A stretch of DNA of 35,549 nt, taken from NCBI RefSeq assembly GCF_002924365.1, contig NZ_PQWB01000063.1, positions 18,643 through 54,191 of the forward strand. The letters are read 5' to 3'. The notes beneath the pieces were generated by a model. The model did no database searches and was not told the DNA's origin. It saw only the letters and a program-made list of their open reading frames with translations. This document shows, in pieces, positions 34,735-35,549 of this stretch (within the stretch, counting starts at the first letter, position 1; each line of letters opens with the position of its first letter). This stretch comes from Chromobacterium alticapitis (GTDB taxonomy: Bacteria > Pseudomonadota > Gammaproteobacteria > Burkholderiales > Chromobacteriaceae). The translations under genes and the position numbers were made by a program.

Positions 34735-35210
34735 ATGATGCTCCTCACCGCGACGGACTGCTGAACCCCGCCGCGGCCCACCCCGCCGTCCGTCCACCAG
34801 ACCTGCACCACTCTTTCAGTCGTCGCGGCGCCCGCCGGCTGATAGACGCTGCCGGTGCCGCCCGGCAAATTATTCTGCAAATCGGTCAGCCACTGGTATT
34901 TGTCGAACGCGGCCATCGTCGCCGCGCTGCACACAGTGGACACGCAATTGCTCTGGAAGGTTGAAGGCGCGGCGCCGGAGGCGACATCGTAAGCGCCTGC
35001 GCCCACTTGCGCGGAATTGGCGCGCATCCGGTCAGTCATGTCATAAGCGTATTGCGTGGCCATCTGCCGCAGATAGCTGGAGCCACTGGCCCGCGTAGCG
35101 TTCAACATCACCGCCACCGCCGCCAGCACGCCCATGGCCAGCACCAGCAGCGCGATCAGCACCTCCAGCATGGTGAAGCCAGCCATCGCCCTCCCGCGCC
35201 AGCATTGCAT
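34731..35210 (-). CDS. pilV: Minor pilin PilV
   Basis: The 159-residue prepilin reads MQCWRGRAMAG-FTMLEVLIALLVLAMGVLAAVAVMLNATRASGSSYLRQMATQYAYDMTDRMRANSAQV. This is the PilV pattern, including the MTDRMRAN motif. The ATG at 35210 has GGGGG 6 bases upstream; ATGs at 35216 and within the leader are less likely. It is the first gene of the pilVWXY1E-fimT operon. A TTGTCC/TATGCT pair about 50 bases upstream is the best promoter candidate, but its 19-base spacing is long. Confidence 0.9.
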   Translation of the reverse strand: MQCWRGRAMAGFTMLEVLIALLVLAMGVLAAVAVMLNATRASGSSYLRQMATQYAYDMTDRMRANSAQVGAGAYDVASGAAPSTFQSNCVSTVCSAATMAAFDKYQWLTDLQNNLPGGTGSVYQPAGAATTERVVQVWWTDGGVGRGGVQQSVAVRSIM

Positions 35211-35353
35211 ATGCATCCCCCATTCCCGCTGCGCCAAGCCGGCGCTCATTTCAGCATAGCCAAGGCCCCGCGGCGAAGGACAATACAAGTCGATGAAAGA
35301 TGGAAAACAGACGACGGGTGGGGAAACAAGAGGGTGACCGTCCCAAGCAGCAA

Positions 35354-35381
35354 AGCCCCGGCAGGGTATCCTGGCGGGGCT
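35354..35381 (-). terminator. Second terminator after the rRNA operon
   Basis: AGCCCCG-x-CAGG pairs with CCTG-x-CGGGGCT around a GTAT loop and is followed on the minus strand by TTTGCTGCTT. It lies between the first rRNA terminator and the pil operon. Confidence 0.7.
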
Positions 35382-35419
35382 CGCTGGAGGGCGGCTTGGC
35401 GCTTCGCGCGCGCCAATGC

Positions 35420-35451
35420 ACAAAGCCCAGCTCGTTTGAGCTGGGCTTTGT
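35420..35451 (-). terminator. Terminator after 5S rRNA
   Basis: A perfect 14-bp stem (35420-35433 with 35438-35451) with a 4-base loop lies 7 bases beyond the 5S 3' end. It is symmetric in A/T ends and could act on both strands. Confidence 0.85.
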
Positions 35452-35458
35452 CTTATGG

Positions 35459-35549
35459 GGCGTCTGGCGGTGTCCTACTTTCACATGGCGAATGCCACAC
35501 TATCATCGGCGCTAAGATGTTTCACGGTCCTGTTCGGGATGGGAAGGCG
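35459..35549 (-). rRNA. rrf: 5S ribosomal RNA, 3' part
   Basis: The minus strand reads the conserved 3' three quarters of 5S rRNA: CCCGAACAGG, CGTGAAAC, TTAGCGCCGATGATAGTGTGG, CATGTGAAAGTAGG and a closing GCCAGACGCC. The 5' end runs off the window. It is the end of an rRNA operon transcribed toward the pil genes; 16S and 23S lie outside. The exact 3' end is uncertain by a few bases. Confidence 0.95.

Overview
The window is about 35.5 kb of GC-rich bacterial chromosome, almost entirely housekeeping in character. The gene set points to a Gram-negative betaproteobacterium, most likely in the Neisseriales and Chromobacterium-like. The evidence is LPS assembly and heptose genes, a type IVa minor-pilin operon with PilY1, BtuB with a cobalamin riboswitch, and 6S RNA lying between zapA and the 5-formyl-THF cyclo-ligase gene. 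The genus is an inference from gene content and codon usage; no 16S sequence is present. I see no prophage, CRISPR array, insertion sequence or tRNA.

Layout, left half. 1-1000: the end of a membrane protein, convergent with the acetate transporter satP. 1253-3458: a co-directional run of beta-carbonic anhydrase, nadD, rsfS and rlmH, with a terminator between rsfS and rlmH. 3459-3839: a gene-poor stretch with a decayed reading frame and two perfect DnaA-box 9-mers. 3840-6468: a HIT-like gene coupled to a LysR regulator, divergent from an MFS exporter across a dyad operator candidate. 6513-10752: leuS, lptE and holA on the minus strand; leuS has a terminator-like leader. 10913-14544: a secreted hypothetical protein, a TauE/SafE permease, an acyltransferase-3 protein, an EVE-domain protein, a tiny lipoprotein and a DUF1294 membrane protein. 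14722-16275: a POT peptide transporter.

Layout, right half. 16278-17625: zapB-like gene, zapA, 6S RNA and 5-formyl-THF cyclo-ligase on the minus strand. 17647-23706: a cobalamin block. btuB-cobU-btuF runs left behind a cobalamin riboswitch, and cobT-cobC-cobS runs right. Together these cover uptake of corrinoids and assembly of the lower nucleotide loop, so the cell probably salvages cobinamide or B12. 23978-24231: an agmatinase-family gene reduced to its two ends. 24397-28336: a DUF1275 membrane protein, then a tightly overlapping minus-strand operon of hldE-type adenylyltransferase, birA, coaX and a SPOR-domain protein. 28455-35210: the minor-pilin operon pilV-pilW-pilX-pilY1-pilE-fimT. The window ends with tandem terminators and the 3' part of a 5S rRNA gene on the minus strand, the tail of an rRNA operon.

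I did not find a clearly new multi-gene system. The items most worth a second look are the leuS leader structure, the truncated agmatinase relic, the DnaA-box pair beside a decayed gene, the low-GC btuB, and the altered metal-site residues in PilY1.
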